Shown here piece after piece: positions 16,322 to 24,353 of a DNA stretch of 64,000 nt. Source of the DNA: Pseudomonas marginalis (GTDB lineage: Bacteria > Pseudomonadota > Gammaproteobacteria > Pseudomonadales > Pseudomonadaceae); assembly GCF_008692035.1 (NCBI RefSeq), contig NZ_VTFG01000002.1:1302001-1366000 (forward strand), in the 5' to 3' direction. How positions within the stretch are numbered: the stretch's first letter is position 1; every line of letters starts with the position of its first letter. Both the position numbers and the translations under genes were made by a program. The notes beneath the pieces are model-generated. The model saw only the letters and a program-made list of their open reading frames with translations. It ran no database searches and had not been told where the DNA came from.

Positions 16322-17488
16322 ATGATGGGCGAATTCGATACCATCCGACCTTACAACGACAGCGAAGTCCCGGCAGTGCTGGCCCGGCTGTTCAGTGACA
16401 AGGCCTTTCTGGACATCCTGACCCACTTCCGCTTCCCGCGCTTTGCCGGCGCCCTGGGCTGGCTGCTCAAGCCGATGATCGCGCGCAAACTGCGTCGCGA
16501 GTTCGCCGGTGTCACCACCGTGGCCACGCTTCAGGACAAAGTCGAGTATTACGTCGACCACACCATTGACCGGGCGACCGACGGCGTGACCTACACCGGC
16601 GTCGAACAGCTCAAATCCGGCACCGCCTACCTGTTCCTGGCCAACCACCGCGACATCGTGATGGACCCGGCCTTCGTCAACTATGCCGTCTACCACGCCG
16701 GCCTGCCGACGCCACGCATCGCCATCGGCGACAACCTGCTGCAAAAGCCGTTTGTCAGTGACCTGATGCGTCTGAACAAGAGCTTCATCGTGCACCGTTC
16801 GATCACCGGGCGAAAGGAGAAGATGGCGGCGTTCAACCTGCTGTCGGCCTATATCAACCATTCGATCCGCAACGACTGCCAGTCGATCTGGATCGCCCAG
16901 GCCGAAGGCCGCGCCAAGGACGGGGATGACCGCACCGAGTCGGCGATCCTCAAGATGTTCCATGTCAGCCGCAAGGACGAGCCGTTTGCCGAAGTGATCC
17001 AGTCACTCAACCTGACGCCGGTGTCCATCAGCTACGAGTACGACCCGTGCGATGCCGCCAAGGCCCGCGAACTGTATATCCGCGCCACCACCGGCACCTA
17101 CGTCAAGGCGCAAGGCGAGGATGACGTCAGCATTGCCCTGGGCATCACCGGCTACAAAGGCCGCGTACATATCAACTTCGCGCCGCCGATTACCGAGCGT
17201 TTCGAAGACACCAAGGTCCTGGCCGTGGAAATGGATCGGCAGATTCTCGGCGGCTACCGGCTGTTCCCGGTGCACTACCTGGCGTACGCCCAGTGGAGCG
17301 ATGCCGACCCGCAGTTGCAGGTGCCGAAGGCGGCCGACGTGTTCCCGGCGGACGAACTGGCCAAGGCACAGGCGGAGTGGGAGCGGCGCCTGAACGAATG
17401 CCCGGCCGAGCACCGTCCGTTCCTGGTGGTGCAATACGCGACGCCAGTGCGCAATCAGTATCGGGTCAAGGCCGGGATCCCGCTGTAA
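16322..17488 (+). CDS. PlsC/GPAT-like acyltransferase
   Basis: 388 residues. The acyltransferase core shows ANHRDIVMD (His109 to Asp115), followed by a downstream AEGRAKDG (motif III-like, E-G). The spacing is H-x5-D rather than the usual H-x4-D of PlsC and PlsB. It probably acylates a glycerol-phosphate-type lipid at the membrane, but the substrate is unknown. Two adjacent ATGs (16322 and 16325) follow AAGAGAG; the second has better spacing. The gene stands alone, with a REP-like hairpin after it. Confidence 0.83.
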   Translation: MMGEFDTIRPYNDSEVPAVLARLFSDKAFLDILTHFRFPRFAGALGWLLKPMIARKLRREFAGVTTVATLQDKVEYYVDHTIDRATDGVTYTGVEQLKSGTAYLFLANHRDIVMDPAFVNYAVYHAGLPTPRIAIGDNLLQKPFVSDLMRLNKSFIVHRSITGRKEKMAAFNLLSAYINHSIRNDCQSIWIAQAEGRAKDGDDRTESAILKMFHVSRKDEPFAEVIQSLNLTPVSISYEYDPCDAAKARELYIRATTGTYVKAQGEDDVSIALGITGYKGRVHINFAPPITERFEDTKVLAVEMDRQILGGYRLFPVHYLAYAQWSDADPQLQVPKAADVFPADELAKAQAEWERRLNECPAEHRPFLVVQYATPVRNQYRVKAGIPL

Positions 17489-17503
17489 CCACCGATCAAG
17501 AAA

Positions 17504-17533
17504 ATATGGGAGGGGCCAAGCTCCCTCCCATAT
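17504..17533. repeat. REP-like palindrome
   Basis: ATATGGGAGG / CCTCCCATAT form a 10-bp stem around GGCCAAGCTC, a diverged copy of the local REP family. It lies between convergent genes and may serve as a terminator for both. Confidence 0.65.
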
Positions 17534-17551
17534 GATGGGTTCTGCGGTTTT

Positions 17552-17809
17552 TTAGATTCGGGTGCTGAGCCAGGAAATAGCCAGCGCCAGCCCAAGGCAG
17601 GCGAACCCGATGCGGTAAGCCACACGGTGCGCCCGCTCGGTGCGCACATCCAGGAACAGCATGGGCTGGTCGATTGCGCGATCTTCACTTTGCGCCGTCA
17701 GTTCAGCCATGGCGCGTTGTTCGCGCAGGCGGGTGATGAACAGCAGCGCAGCGCCTGGGCAGGCCACTGATAAAGCCACGGCATTGATCAATAGTGCGGG
17801 CAGCGCCAT
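17552..17809 (-). CDS. Small inner-membrane protein of unknown function
   Basis: 85 residues from the ATG at 17809 (GAGG 6 bases upstream); an in-frame start at 17854 lacks a ribosome-binding site. Two hydrophobic segments (about 4-24 and 62-82) flank a charged loop (TRLREQRAMAELTAQSEDR). I recognise no family. Confidence 0.7.
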   Translation of the reverse strand: MALPALLINAVALSVACPGAALLFITRLREQRAMAELTAQSEDRAIDQPMLFLDVRTERAHRVAYRIGFACLGLALAISWLSTRI

Positions 17810-17992
17810 CGCAAACCTCGATGAAACAGTGTCTGGGTATCGGTTCAGATACAAACCTGAACCGTAGTGGCCTCGAGCGCCAAAACCGCTCCGCCTCCCA
17901 TGGACGATTAATGTATCCAGTAATTTACGCCGTCACCTGAACGTCACCTTAACAAGCCACTCTGTTGCCCTTCGAACATTCAGGAGCTTGTC

Positions 17993-18202
17993 ATGCTGCA
18001 CGCGCACAACCAGGATCGGCTGTATCTGATTGCCCAAAGCGACGAGCAGGAGGCGCTGATCGGCGGCCTGGCGTTCAACGTGCAGGACCGCCACTGGCTG
18101 GTGTATTGCGCCCTTGGCGGGCACCAGCATGCGGACTTGCCCGAGGCCGATCTGTTGACGGGGGTGAGCATGCTGGACTTTTGTATCGACACGGCCGCGT
18201 GA
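17993..18202 (+). CDS. Small conserved-type protein, unknown function
   Basis: 69 residues, MLHAHNQDRL start, with AGGAG 8 bases before the ATG and a strong terminator 13 bases after the stop, so it looks like a complete single-gene unit. It is acidic and soluble, with several His residues and one Cys at each end of the second half. No family recognised. Confidence 0.72.
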   Translation: MLHAHNQDRLYLIAQSDEQEALIGGLAFNVQDRHWLVYCALGGHQHADLPEADLLTGVSMLDFCIDTAA

Positions 18203-18214
18203 AACTGAAGGCAT

Positions 18215-18250
18215 AAAAAAACCGGGCTCATCGCTGAGCCCGGTTTTTTG
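18215..18250. terminator. Bidirectional rho-independent terminator
   Basis: ACCGGGCTCA (18221-18230) pairs with TGAGCCCGGT (18235-18244) around TCGC, with an A run before and a T run after. It serves both the small gene at 17993 and the convergent YajG gene. Confidence 0.93.
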
Positions 18251-18259
18251 TTTGAGCGA

Positions 18260-18847
18260 TTACTGCGCGCTGAGCAATGAACCGATGCTTGGGTCCTTGA
18301 ACAGGCGGGTCAAGGCGTCGCTCAGGACGTCGCTGACCAGCCTGGTGTTGGTTTCCTGGTTAGGCGACATGCCGAAGCGCTGGTTCAGCGACGCACCGTA
18401 ACGGCCGCTGTAGCGACGGGTGCCGGCGGTGACGTCGGACTTGAAGGTGGCACCAATGGACGCCTCGGTCACGTAAAGACCGTCTTTAGGCGACTGATAC
18501 TTCAACTCGGCCAAGGTGATCGTCAACTGCGGAGCGCCCGGCGCGTTGGGGCTGGGGGTGAAACCCAGCAGCCGCACCGCCGCTTCGGCCTGGGCCTGCA
18601 GCTTGGGCAGCACGTCTTGAGCGTTCACCGACACCAGGGCGGTTTCCGGGTACAGGCCACCGCGCGAACCGAGTGTCGGCGACGGACGACCGTCCACCAC
18701 CCGTACCGACACCGGCTGGCCGTGGCCCACCGGGGCCAGCTGCGTGGTGATTTTCGGTTCCGGGGTCAGTTGCTGCGGGCTGTTGGCGCAGCCAACCAGG
18801 GTCAAGCTGGTCACAGTGATCAAACCGAACAACAGGCGTTGCAACAT
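18260..18847 (-). CDS. YajG family lipoprotein
   Basis: 195 residues. A signal peptide ends in the lipobox TLVGC (Cys20), followed by a YajG-type domain (SVRVVDGRPSPTLGSRGG near residue 47). The function of YajG proteins is not known; they are anchored in the envelope. The start at 18847 has GGAGAG 5 bases upstream. A longer in-frame start at 18997 would mask the signal peptide and is rejected. Confidence 0.88.
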   Translation of the reverse strand: MLQRLLFGLITVTSLTLVGCANSPQQLTPEPKITTQLAPVGHGQPVSVRVVDGRPSPTLGSRGGLYPETALVSVNAQDVLPKLQAQAEAAVRLLGFTPSPNAPGAPQLTITLAELKYQSPKDGLYVTEASIGATFKSDVTAGTRRYSGRYGASLNQRFGMSPNQETNTRLVSDVLSDALTRLFKDPSIGSLLSAQ

Positions 18848-19041
18848 GCGCTTCTCTCCAGAAATCAGGTACCGACAGGCCGGCAGTATAGCGGGGCGCC
18901 CCTGCAGGGAACTAGCGTCAGTTACAACCTGTGACCCGGGGCTTCGCCTGCGGTTCGATGTCACCGATATGTCATAGCCGTTACATGGACTCGTCATCCG
19001 AAGCAGGCATGCTTGGCCTCAATCTCAGGAGGTTGATCGCC

Positions 19042-19275
19042 ATGCATTTTCTCTGGTCGCTGTTTACGCGCAAGCCCGCCCTTCGCCAGTTCGCCCTGCT
19101 CGATGCGCAAGGCCGTTGCCAGGCGTTCAAGGCGTGCTGCCAGCCTCCCGTCGGCGAAGGCTGGGTGGAAATCGAAGAAATTCGCCTGAGCTGGATGCAT
19201 CATCCGTTGCCGGCCCGCGCCCGTGTAAACCCACGCCCTGCGCGGTCGCCACGTCACCAGGCGTTGGCCGCCTGA
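19042..19275 (+). CDS. Small protein of unknown function
   Basis: 77 residues from an ATG preceded by a full AGGAGG (19027-19032, 9 bases upstream). It is basic (C-terminal RARVNPRPARSPRHQ) with two central cysteines (KACCQPP). I recognise no family. The strong ribosome-binding site is the main evidence. Confidence 0.6.
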   Translation: MHFLWSLFTRKPALRQFALLDAQGRCQAFKACCQPPVGEGWVEIEEIRLSWMHHPLPARARVNPRPARSPRHQALAA

Positions 19276-20003
19276 CCGAACGCCTAATAAAAGTCATAAA
19301 ACCCGCCCATTTCCCCGGCGTTCTTCGCTACAATCTCCCCCCGATTATAAGGACGTCTCCTGATCGGGCCTCGCAGCATCGTTAATGCCTCGGTATTAAC
19401 CCCAAGAATCGCCCACAGAGAGCCGCCCACACAGATCGAGTGAAGCTGGCGAGCTTGCTGTTTCCTTTGCAAACCACCCGCCTTTGCCGAATCTGCCAGA
19501 GCTGCCATTGCGCTCGGCCACTTGAGTTGTTTGCCCGTTTTGCCGCGTGTCGGCAGAGGTTTGCGGGCCAGGTGCCAGGCCGGGGCAGCCCTTTTTTGAG
19601 GTTCACGTCTTCAAAAGAGCGTGAAAAAAACGGGTTTTCACAACTTCACAAGAGTGTGGCGAGCAAATGAATAGTTTGGCGTTTGTACAAGCACCATCAG
19701 CGTCTGGAACAGCCCAACCACACAGGACCGAGTACTCCGCAAACACCGGAGCTTGAGCCTGTCCGCTACGGATTGATTGCACGAATCCCACGCTTTGACC
19801 ATAAGTCGAATTGCCACAGGCGCCCATGAATGCGTTCATAGGCAGATCAGGCCGGGCAGGAAGCGTGTGCTGAATGTGCAAGGAATTGCGAAACGGACAT
19901 GGCGATCCTGGCCATGGGTGACCTGGGGCAACACGTGAAACGCCCCGTCACTCCTGGCAGCCATGCCGTCAATTTGGTGCTGCAGATTTTGGAGACGCGT
20001 TAA
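19276..20003. other. 728-base region upstream of mqo without a convincing gene
   Basis: I see no protein family here on either strand. It contains small dyads (GTTAAT / ATTAAC near 19381-19400; ATGAA / TTCAT near 19826; ACAGG...CCTGT around 19720-19760), a terminator-like structure at 19565-19597 and two short open frames. One (19668-19757, 29 codons, MNSLAF start) has no good ribosome-binding site. The other (19899-20003, 34 codons) ends in TAA directly abutting the mqo ATG. A structured leader or an sRNA gene is possible. Confidence 0.4.
19565..19597 (+). terminator. Possible intrinsic terminator or attenuator
   Basis: GGGC and TGCC can pair with GGCA and GCCC (with a 4-base bulge), followed at once by six T. 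It would end a transcript running from the region after 19300 toward mqo. Confidence 0.45.
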
Positions 20004-21512
20004 ATGGCGCATAACGAAGCAGTCGACGTAGTACTGGTAGGGGCCGGCATCATGAGTGCCACCCTGGCCGTACTGCTTAAAGAGCTCGACCCCGGCCTCA
20101 AGCTGGAAGTCGTTGAGCTAATGGACTCGGGTGCCGCGGAAAGTTCCAACCCGTGGAACAACGCCGGTACCGGCCACGCCGGGCTGTGTGAGCTGAACTA
20201 CACGCCCCAGGCCGCCGATGGCTCCATCGACATCAAGAAAGCCGTGCACATCAACACCCAGTTCGAGGTGTCGAAGCAGTTCTGGGCCTACCTGACCAGG
20301 AAGGGCACCTTTGGCTCGTCCAAGTCCTTTATCAGCCCGGTGCCGCACCTGAGCTTCGTGCAGGGCGAAAAAGGCGTGGAGTTCCTCAGGAAGCGCTTTG
20401 AAACCCTCAGCCAGCACCATGCGTTCTCGGACATGCACTACACCGAAGACCGCAGCGAAATGGCCGAGTGGATGCCGCTGATGATGCCGGGGCGCCCGCT
20501 CGACGAAAAAATCGCGGCCACCCGCGTGATGAACGGCACCGACGTCAACTTCGGCGCCCTGACCAACCAGTTGCTCACTCACCTGACCAGCTCACCGGAC
20601 GCCCAGGTCAAGTACAGCAAGCGCGTGACCGGCCTCAAGCGTAACGGCGCGGGCTGGACCGTGAGCATCAAGGACGTCAACAGCGGCAACAGCCGCGAAG
20701 TGGACGCCAAGTTCGTGTTCCTCGGCGCCGGTGGCGCGGCCCTGCCGCTGCTGCAGGCCTCGGGTATCGAAGAAAGCAAAGGGTTTGGCGGTTTCCCGGT
20801 CAGCGGCCAGTGGCTGCGTTGCGACAACCCGGAAGTGGTCAAGCACCACCAGGCCAAGGTCTACAGCCAGGCTGCCGTGGGCTCGCCGCCGATGTCCGTG
20901 CCGCACCTGGACACCCGCGTAGTCGACGGCAAGAAATCCCTGCTGTTCGGGCCCTACGCCGGCTTCACCACCAAGTTCCTCAAGCACGGCTCGTTCCTCG
21001 ACCTGCCGCTGTCGGTTCGCGCCGGCAATATTGGCCCGATGCTGGCCGTGGCCCGCGACAACATGGACCTGACCAAGTACTTGGTCAGCGAAGTGATGCA
21101 GTCCATGGAGCAGCGCCTGGAATCCCTGCGTCGCTTCTACCCTGAAGCGAAAGCCGAAGACTGGCGCCTGGAAGTGGCCGGCCAACGGGTGCAGATCATC
21201 AAGAAAGACCCGAAGAAAGGCGGCGTGCTGCAATTTGGCACCGAGCTGGTCGCGGCCAAGGACGGTTCGCTGGCTGCGCTGCTGGGTGCCTCGCCGGGCG
21301 CCTCGGTGACGGTGTCGATCATGCTGGAATTGATCGAGCGTTGCTTCCCGCAGAAAGCTGCCGGTGAATGGGCGACCAAGCTGCACGAGATCTTCCCGGC
21401 GCGGGAGAAGGTCCTGGAGACTGATGCCGAGCTGTATCGCAAGATCAACGCGCAGAACAACATCAGCCTCGAACTGGTTGAGCAGAGCAACGAGGCCGAG
21501 AGCTACGCCTAA
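20004..21512 (+). CDS. mqo: Malate:quinone oxidoreductase
   Basis: 502 residues. It oxidises malate to oxaloacetate with FAD and passes electrons to quinone at the membrane, replacing or complementing NAD malate dehydrogenase in the TCA cycle. The FAD-binding VGAGIMSATLA is at residues 12-22, and the family block NPWNNAGTGHAGLCELNYTP follows near residue 49. GGAGA lies 8 bases before the ATG. An intrinsic terminator follows. In P. aeruginosa the orthologue mqoB is likewise next to PA4642, hpt, upp and uraA. Confidence 0.96.
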   Translation: MAHNEAVDVVLVGAGIMSATLAVLLKELDPGLKLEVVELMDSGAAESSNPWNNAGTGHAGLCELNYTPQAADGSIDIKKAVHINTQFEVSKQFWAYLTRKGTFGSSKSFISPVPHLSFVQGEKGVEFLRKRFETLSQHHAFSDMHYTEDRSEMAEWMPLMMPGRPLDEKIAATRVMNGTDVNFGALTNQLLTHLTSSPDAQVKYSKRVTGLKRNGAGWTVSIKDVNSGNSREVDAKFVFLGAGGAALPLLQASGIEESKGFGGFPVSGQWLRCDNPEVVKHHQAKVYSQAAVGSPPMSVPHLDTRVVDGKKSLLFGPYAGFTTKFLKHGSFLDLPLSVRAGNIGPMLAVARDNMDLTKYLVSEVMQSMEQRLESLRRFYPEAKAEDWRLEVAGQRVQIIKKDPKKGGVLQFGTELVAAKDGSLAALLGASPGASVTVSIMLELIERCFPQKAAGEWATKLHEIFPAREKVLETDAELYRKINAQNNISLELVEQSNEAESYA

Positions 21513-21530
21513 GGCATTGCGGCCATGAAA

Positions 21531-21568
21531 AACGCCCCGTTCTCGCGATGAGAACGGGGCGTTTTTTT
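21531..21568. terminator. Rho-independent terminator after mqo
   Basis: A 14-bp perfect stem AACGCCCCGTTCTC / GAGAACGGGGCGTT with loop GCGAT is followed by T7. The A run on the other side makes it usable for the convergent PA4642-like gene. Confidence 0.95.
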
Positions 21569-21582
21569 ATGCCCAGGAATAA

Positions 21583-21870
21583 TCAGCCGCGGGCGTTGTC
21601 GATCAGCTCGATATAGTCGGCGGCGTTGCGCTGGTCCTTGATCAGGTCGACAAACGTCTGGCCGTGCTCATCCTTGCCATCCAGGTCCAAACCGGCCGCC
21701 TTGAAGAAAACCAGGAAGCGTTCGAAGTCGTCGATACGCAGGCCACGGTAGGCCTTGATCAGTTTGTGCAGGGACGGGGACGTCGCGTCAACCGGCTCGA
21801 AGTCCAGGAACAACTTGATCTGGTCGTCGCCGATCTCGTCACCAATCACCTGTTTCTTATCTTTACGCAT
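21583..21870 (-). CDS. PA4642-like hypothetical protein
   Basis: 95 residues beginning MRKDKKQVIGDEIGDDQIK. The start at 21870 is set by GGAG 7 bases upstream; longer in-frame starts are rejected. It is acidic and helical (HKLIKAYRGLRIDDFERFLVFFKAAG), ending in a region that resembles a single ankyrin-like unit (GLDLDGKDEHGQTFVDLI). It keeps the P. aeruginosa position next to mqo. Function unknown. Confidence 0.83.
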   Translation of the reverse strand: MRKDKKQVIGDEIGDDQIKLFLDFEPVDATSPSLHKLIKAYRGLRIDDFERFLVFFKAAGLDLDGKDEHGQTFVDLIKDQRNAADYIELIDNARG

Positions 21871-21941
21871 TACCGACTCCAGCCAGCAGACATTTACACG
21901 GGATTTGAAGTCTACCTGCGAGGCGCAGGCTTCGAAAGCGG

Positions 21942-21990
21942 TGAAGAACCAATGCGGCCGGGGGCAAGCCCTTCCCACATTGGTTCTTCA
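21942..21990. repeat. Diverged REP inside a 13-bp inverted repeat
   Basis: TGAAGAACCAATG (21942-21954) and its complement (21978-21990) enclose a degenerate REP core (GGGGGCAAGCCCTTCCC). It lies 10 bases past the stop of the 22000-22485 gene, so it is probably its terminator. Confidence 0.7.
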
Positions 21991-21999
21991 GTGTTTTTG

Positions 22000-22485
22000 C
22001 TATTTGCTACGAACAGCACCGGTATGCACATCCGCCCAGACATGCCCGTTGGCGTAACTGAGGAACTGCACATACACCGTGTCATTGCGCAGCAGGTCGA
22101 CAATCACTCGGTACTGGGCCACCGGGTAGGACAGGGTCAAGGTTTTGCTCTTGTCATCGTATACCGGCTTTTTCAGGCTTTTGCTTTCGGCATCGAAGTT
22201 GAGCACCACCTGGCTGATAGTCGCGCCTTTGTTCAGGGACTTGCCCTTGAGACGGATCATCAGCGGCGAGGTCACCGGGATCGGCTGTTGCGTGGATTGA
22301 CGCTGGTTGCCCACCACCACCGCATACTCGGTGACTTGCAGCAGTTGCTGCTGGTCAGGGGTTTCGGCGCGCAGGGTCAGATCGTCCGGCGGCAGGAACT
22401 GCGCATGCATCGGCGCAGGCGCCGCAGCCAGCGGCAGACTGAGGGTCAACGCCAGGGCGGCGCAGGTGCGTATCAACAGGCTCAT
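22000..22485 (-). CDS. Secreted protein of unknown function (PA4643-like)
   Basis: 161 residues with a signal peptide (about 1-22, LTLSLPLAAAPA). The mature part is beta-rich (LLQVTEYAVVVGNQ; ISQVVLNFDAESK; VYVQFLSYANG). It lies in the hpt-wbuC unit. No characterised family recognised. The start at 22485 is chosen because the signal peptide begins there. Confidence 0.78.
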   Translation of the reverse strand: MSLLIRTCAALALTLSLPLAAAPAPMHAQFLPPDDLTLRAETPDQQQLLQVTEYAVVVGNQRQSTQQPIPVTSPLMIRLKGKSLNKGATISQVVLNFDAESKSLKKPVYDDKSKTLTLSYPVAQYRVIVDLLRNDTVYVQFLSYANGHVWADVHTGAVRSK

Positions 22486-22520
22486 GGGCCGCTCCGCAAG
22501 AGGTGGCCCAGCACTGTAGC

Positions 22521-22988
22521 TCAATCGAACTGGGCAAGCATCCAGCGTTGATACTCGGCCACGTTGACGTCGCCTTCACGGGGCGCCCAATCGGCCAGTT
22601 CGCCTTCGCCCACCGGCCGATAAGGCCCGGCCTTGCACTCGAACATCACCGTGTCGGGGGCGAGCACCACCAGGCCATGGAACACGCCGGGCGGCAGGTC
22701 GACGCCCGAGCATTCGCCGCCGGCCTGCATCACGCGCTTGGCAAGCACCTCGCCGGTGTCGCTGAACACCAGCAAGCCCAAGCGCCCCTGGAGGACCAGC
22801 AAGGTTTCCGCCTTGTCCGCGCTCAAGTGCCGATGGGGCGGCACGTAGGTGCTGGGCTGCAGGCCCACGGCCAGGCGATGGCACGGCTCTTCCATCTGAT
22901 GAAAGTTGTGATGATGCCGGCCACGGAGGCTGGCGCCCGCTTTCTCGGCCAACTCGGCAAACAGCGTCTGATCAAGAAAGCGAGTCAT
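22521..22988 (-). CDS. WbuC family cupin-fold metalloprotein
   Basis: 155 residues. A cupin metal site is suggested by PPHRHLSADKAETLLVLQG (residues 50-68) and the later PPGVFHG. A His-rich RGRHHHNFHQMEE precedes it. WbuC proteins were first seen in O-antigen clusters; their reaction is not established. The gene lies 3 bases after hpt, so it is cotranscribed with a purine salvage enzyme, as in P. aeruginosa (PA4644). Confidence 0.83.
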   Translation of the reverse strand: MTRFLDQTLFAELAEKAGASLRGRHHHNFHQMEEPCHRLAVGLQPSTYVPPHRHLSADKAETLLVLQGRLGLLVFSDTGEVLAKRVMQAGGECSGVDLPPGVFHGLVVLAPDTVMFECKAGPYRPVGEGELADWAPREGDVNVAEYQRWMLAQFD

Positions 22989-22991
22989 GGG

Positions 22992-23549
22992 TTACATACC
23001 TTTGACGGCGTAGATTCCATTGGCGTTGCGCCAGTAGCCCTTGTAATCCATACCGTAACCGAAGATGTAGCGATCGATGCACGGCAGGCCGACGAAATCG
23101 GCTTTCAACTCGGGACGGGCCTTGCGGTCGTGGTCTTTGTCGATCAGCACGGCGGTGTGCACCTTACGTGCGCCAGCGTGTTTGCAGAAGTCGATGATCG
23201 CGCCCAGGGTGTGGCCCTCATCGAGGATGTCGTCGATGATCAGCACGTCGCGGTCGATGAACGAAACTTCCGGCTTGGCTTTCCAGAACAGGTCGCCGCC
23301 GCTGGTTTCGTTGCGATAACGAGTGGCGTGCAGGTAGGACGCTTCCAACGGGAACTGCAGGTGAGTCAGCAATTTGCCGGCGAAGATCAGGCCACCGTTC
23401 ATCACGCAGAAGACCACCGGGTTGGTGTCGGCCATCTCGCGAGTGATGTGTGCGCCGACCTTGGCGATCGCTGCTTCGACTTGCGCTTCGGTGTACAGGC
23501 AGTCAGCCTCGCGCATGATTTGACGGATATGCTCGAGATCAGCGGACAT
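22992..23549 (-). CDS. hpt: Hypoxanthine-guanine phosphoribosyltransferase
   Basis: 185 residues. It converts hypoxanthine or guanine plus PRPP to IMP or GMP. The PRPP-binding motif DVLIIDDILDEGHTL is at about residues 102-116. The start at 23549 has GGAGAG upstream. It is divergent from upp, so purine and pyrimidine salvage share one 163-base control region. Confidence 0.93.
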   Translation of the reverse strand: MSADLEHIRQIMREADCLYTEAQVEAAIAKVGAHITREMADTNPVVFCVMNGGLIFAGKLLTHLQFPLEASYLHATRYRNETSGGDLFWKAKPEVSFIDRDVLIIDDILDEGHTLGAIIDFCKHAGARKVHTAVLIDKDHDRKARPELKADFVGLPCIDRYIFGYGMDYKGYWRNANGIYAVKGM

Positions 23550-23665
23550 GGCGCTCTCCAAGGGGTGCTGTGGCAAGAAAAGCGGGCGAAGGTACGCTTC
23601 TCATGCGCTCCGAGCAAGCCTTAATGGACTAACGTACTAGATGTCTATAGGACAACACCCTCGGA

Positions 23666-23677
23666 TAGATTAATCTA
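23666..23677. promoter_or_regulatory. Perfect 12-base palindrome in the hpt-upp control region
   Basis: TAGATTAATCTA is a perfect dyad 36 bases before the upp start, followed by CCGG and a T7 run. It could be an operator or part of an attenuator; no regulator can be named. Confidence 0.35.
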
Positions 23678-23712
23678 GGCCGGTTTTTTTGCCCGCCGCC
23701 GGAGCCTTTCCC

Positions 23713-24351
23713 ATGCCCACTCGCGAGATCCGCCACCCGCTGATCCGACACAAACTCGGCCTTATGCGCCGTGCCGACATCAGCACGAAGAATTTCCGTG
23801 AGCTTGCTCAGGAAGTTGGAGCGCTGCTCACTTACGAAGCCACCAAAGATTTGCCCCTGGAAACCTACGACATCGAAGGTTGGGCTGGCACCGTCCAGGT
23901 CGAGAAAATCGCCGGTAAGAAAATTACCGTGGTGCCGATCCTGCGTGCCGGTATCGGCATGCTCGAAGGCGTGCTCAGCCTGATCCCGGGCGCCAAGGTC
24001 AGCGCCGTCGGCGTCGCCCGCAACGAAGAAACCCTGCAGGCCCACACCTACCTGGAAAAACTCGTACCGGAAATCAACGAGCGCCTGGCCATGATCATCG
24101 ACCCGATGCTCGCTACCGGCAGCTCCATGGTTGCCACCATCGACCTGCTGAAAAAAGCCGGTTGCCGGGACATCCGTGCCATGGTGCTGGTGGCCGCGCC
24201 CGAAGGCATCGCCGCCGTCGAGAAAGCCCACCCGGATGTACAGATCTACACCGCCTCCATCGACGAGCGCCTGAACGAACACGGTTACATCATCCCAGGC
24301 CTGGGCGATGCCGGTGACAAGATCTTCGGCACCAAGCAGAAGGACGCGTGA
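23713..24351 (+). CDS. upp: Uracil phosphoribosyltransferase
   Basis: 212 residues. It makes UMP from uracil and PRPP. The PRPP site MIIDPMLATGSSM is at about residues 128-140, and the C-terminal GLGDAGDKIFGT contributes to uracil binding. GGAG lies 8 bases before the ATG; an earlier in-frame start (23689) lacks a site. It overlaps the control sequence of uraA, 2 bases downstream. Confidence 0.95.
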   Translation: MPTREIRHPLIRHKLGLMRRADISTKNFRELAQEVGALLTYEATKDLPLETYDIEGWAGTVQVEKIAGKKITVVPILRAGIGMLEGVLSLIPGAKVSAVGVARNEETLQAHTYLEKLVPEINERLAMIIDPMLATGSSMVATIDLLKKAGCRDIRAMVLVAAPEGIAAVEKAHPDVQIYTASIDERLNEHGYIIPGLGDAGDKIFGTKQKDA

Positions 24352-24353
24352 GC

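Noticed and set aside
19603..19881. A 92-codon minus-strand frame in the mqo upstream region
   Set aside because: No ribosome-binding site and no recognisable composition or family; more likely chance.
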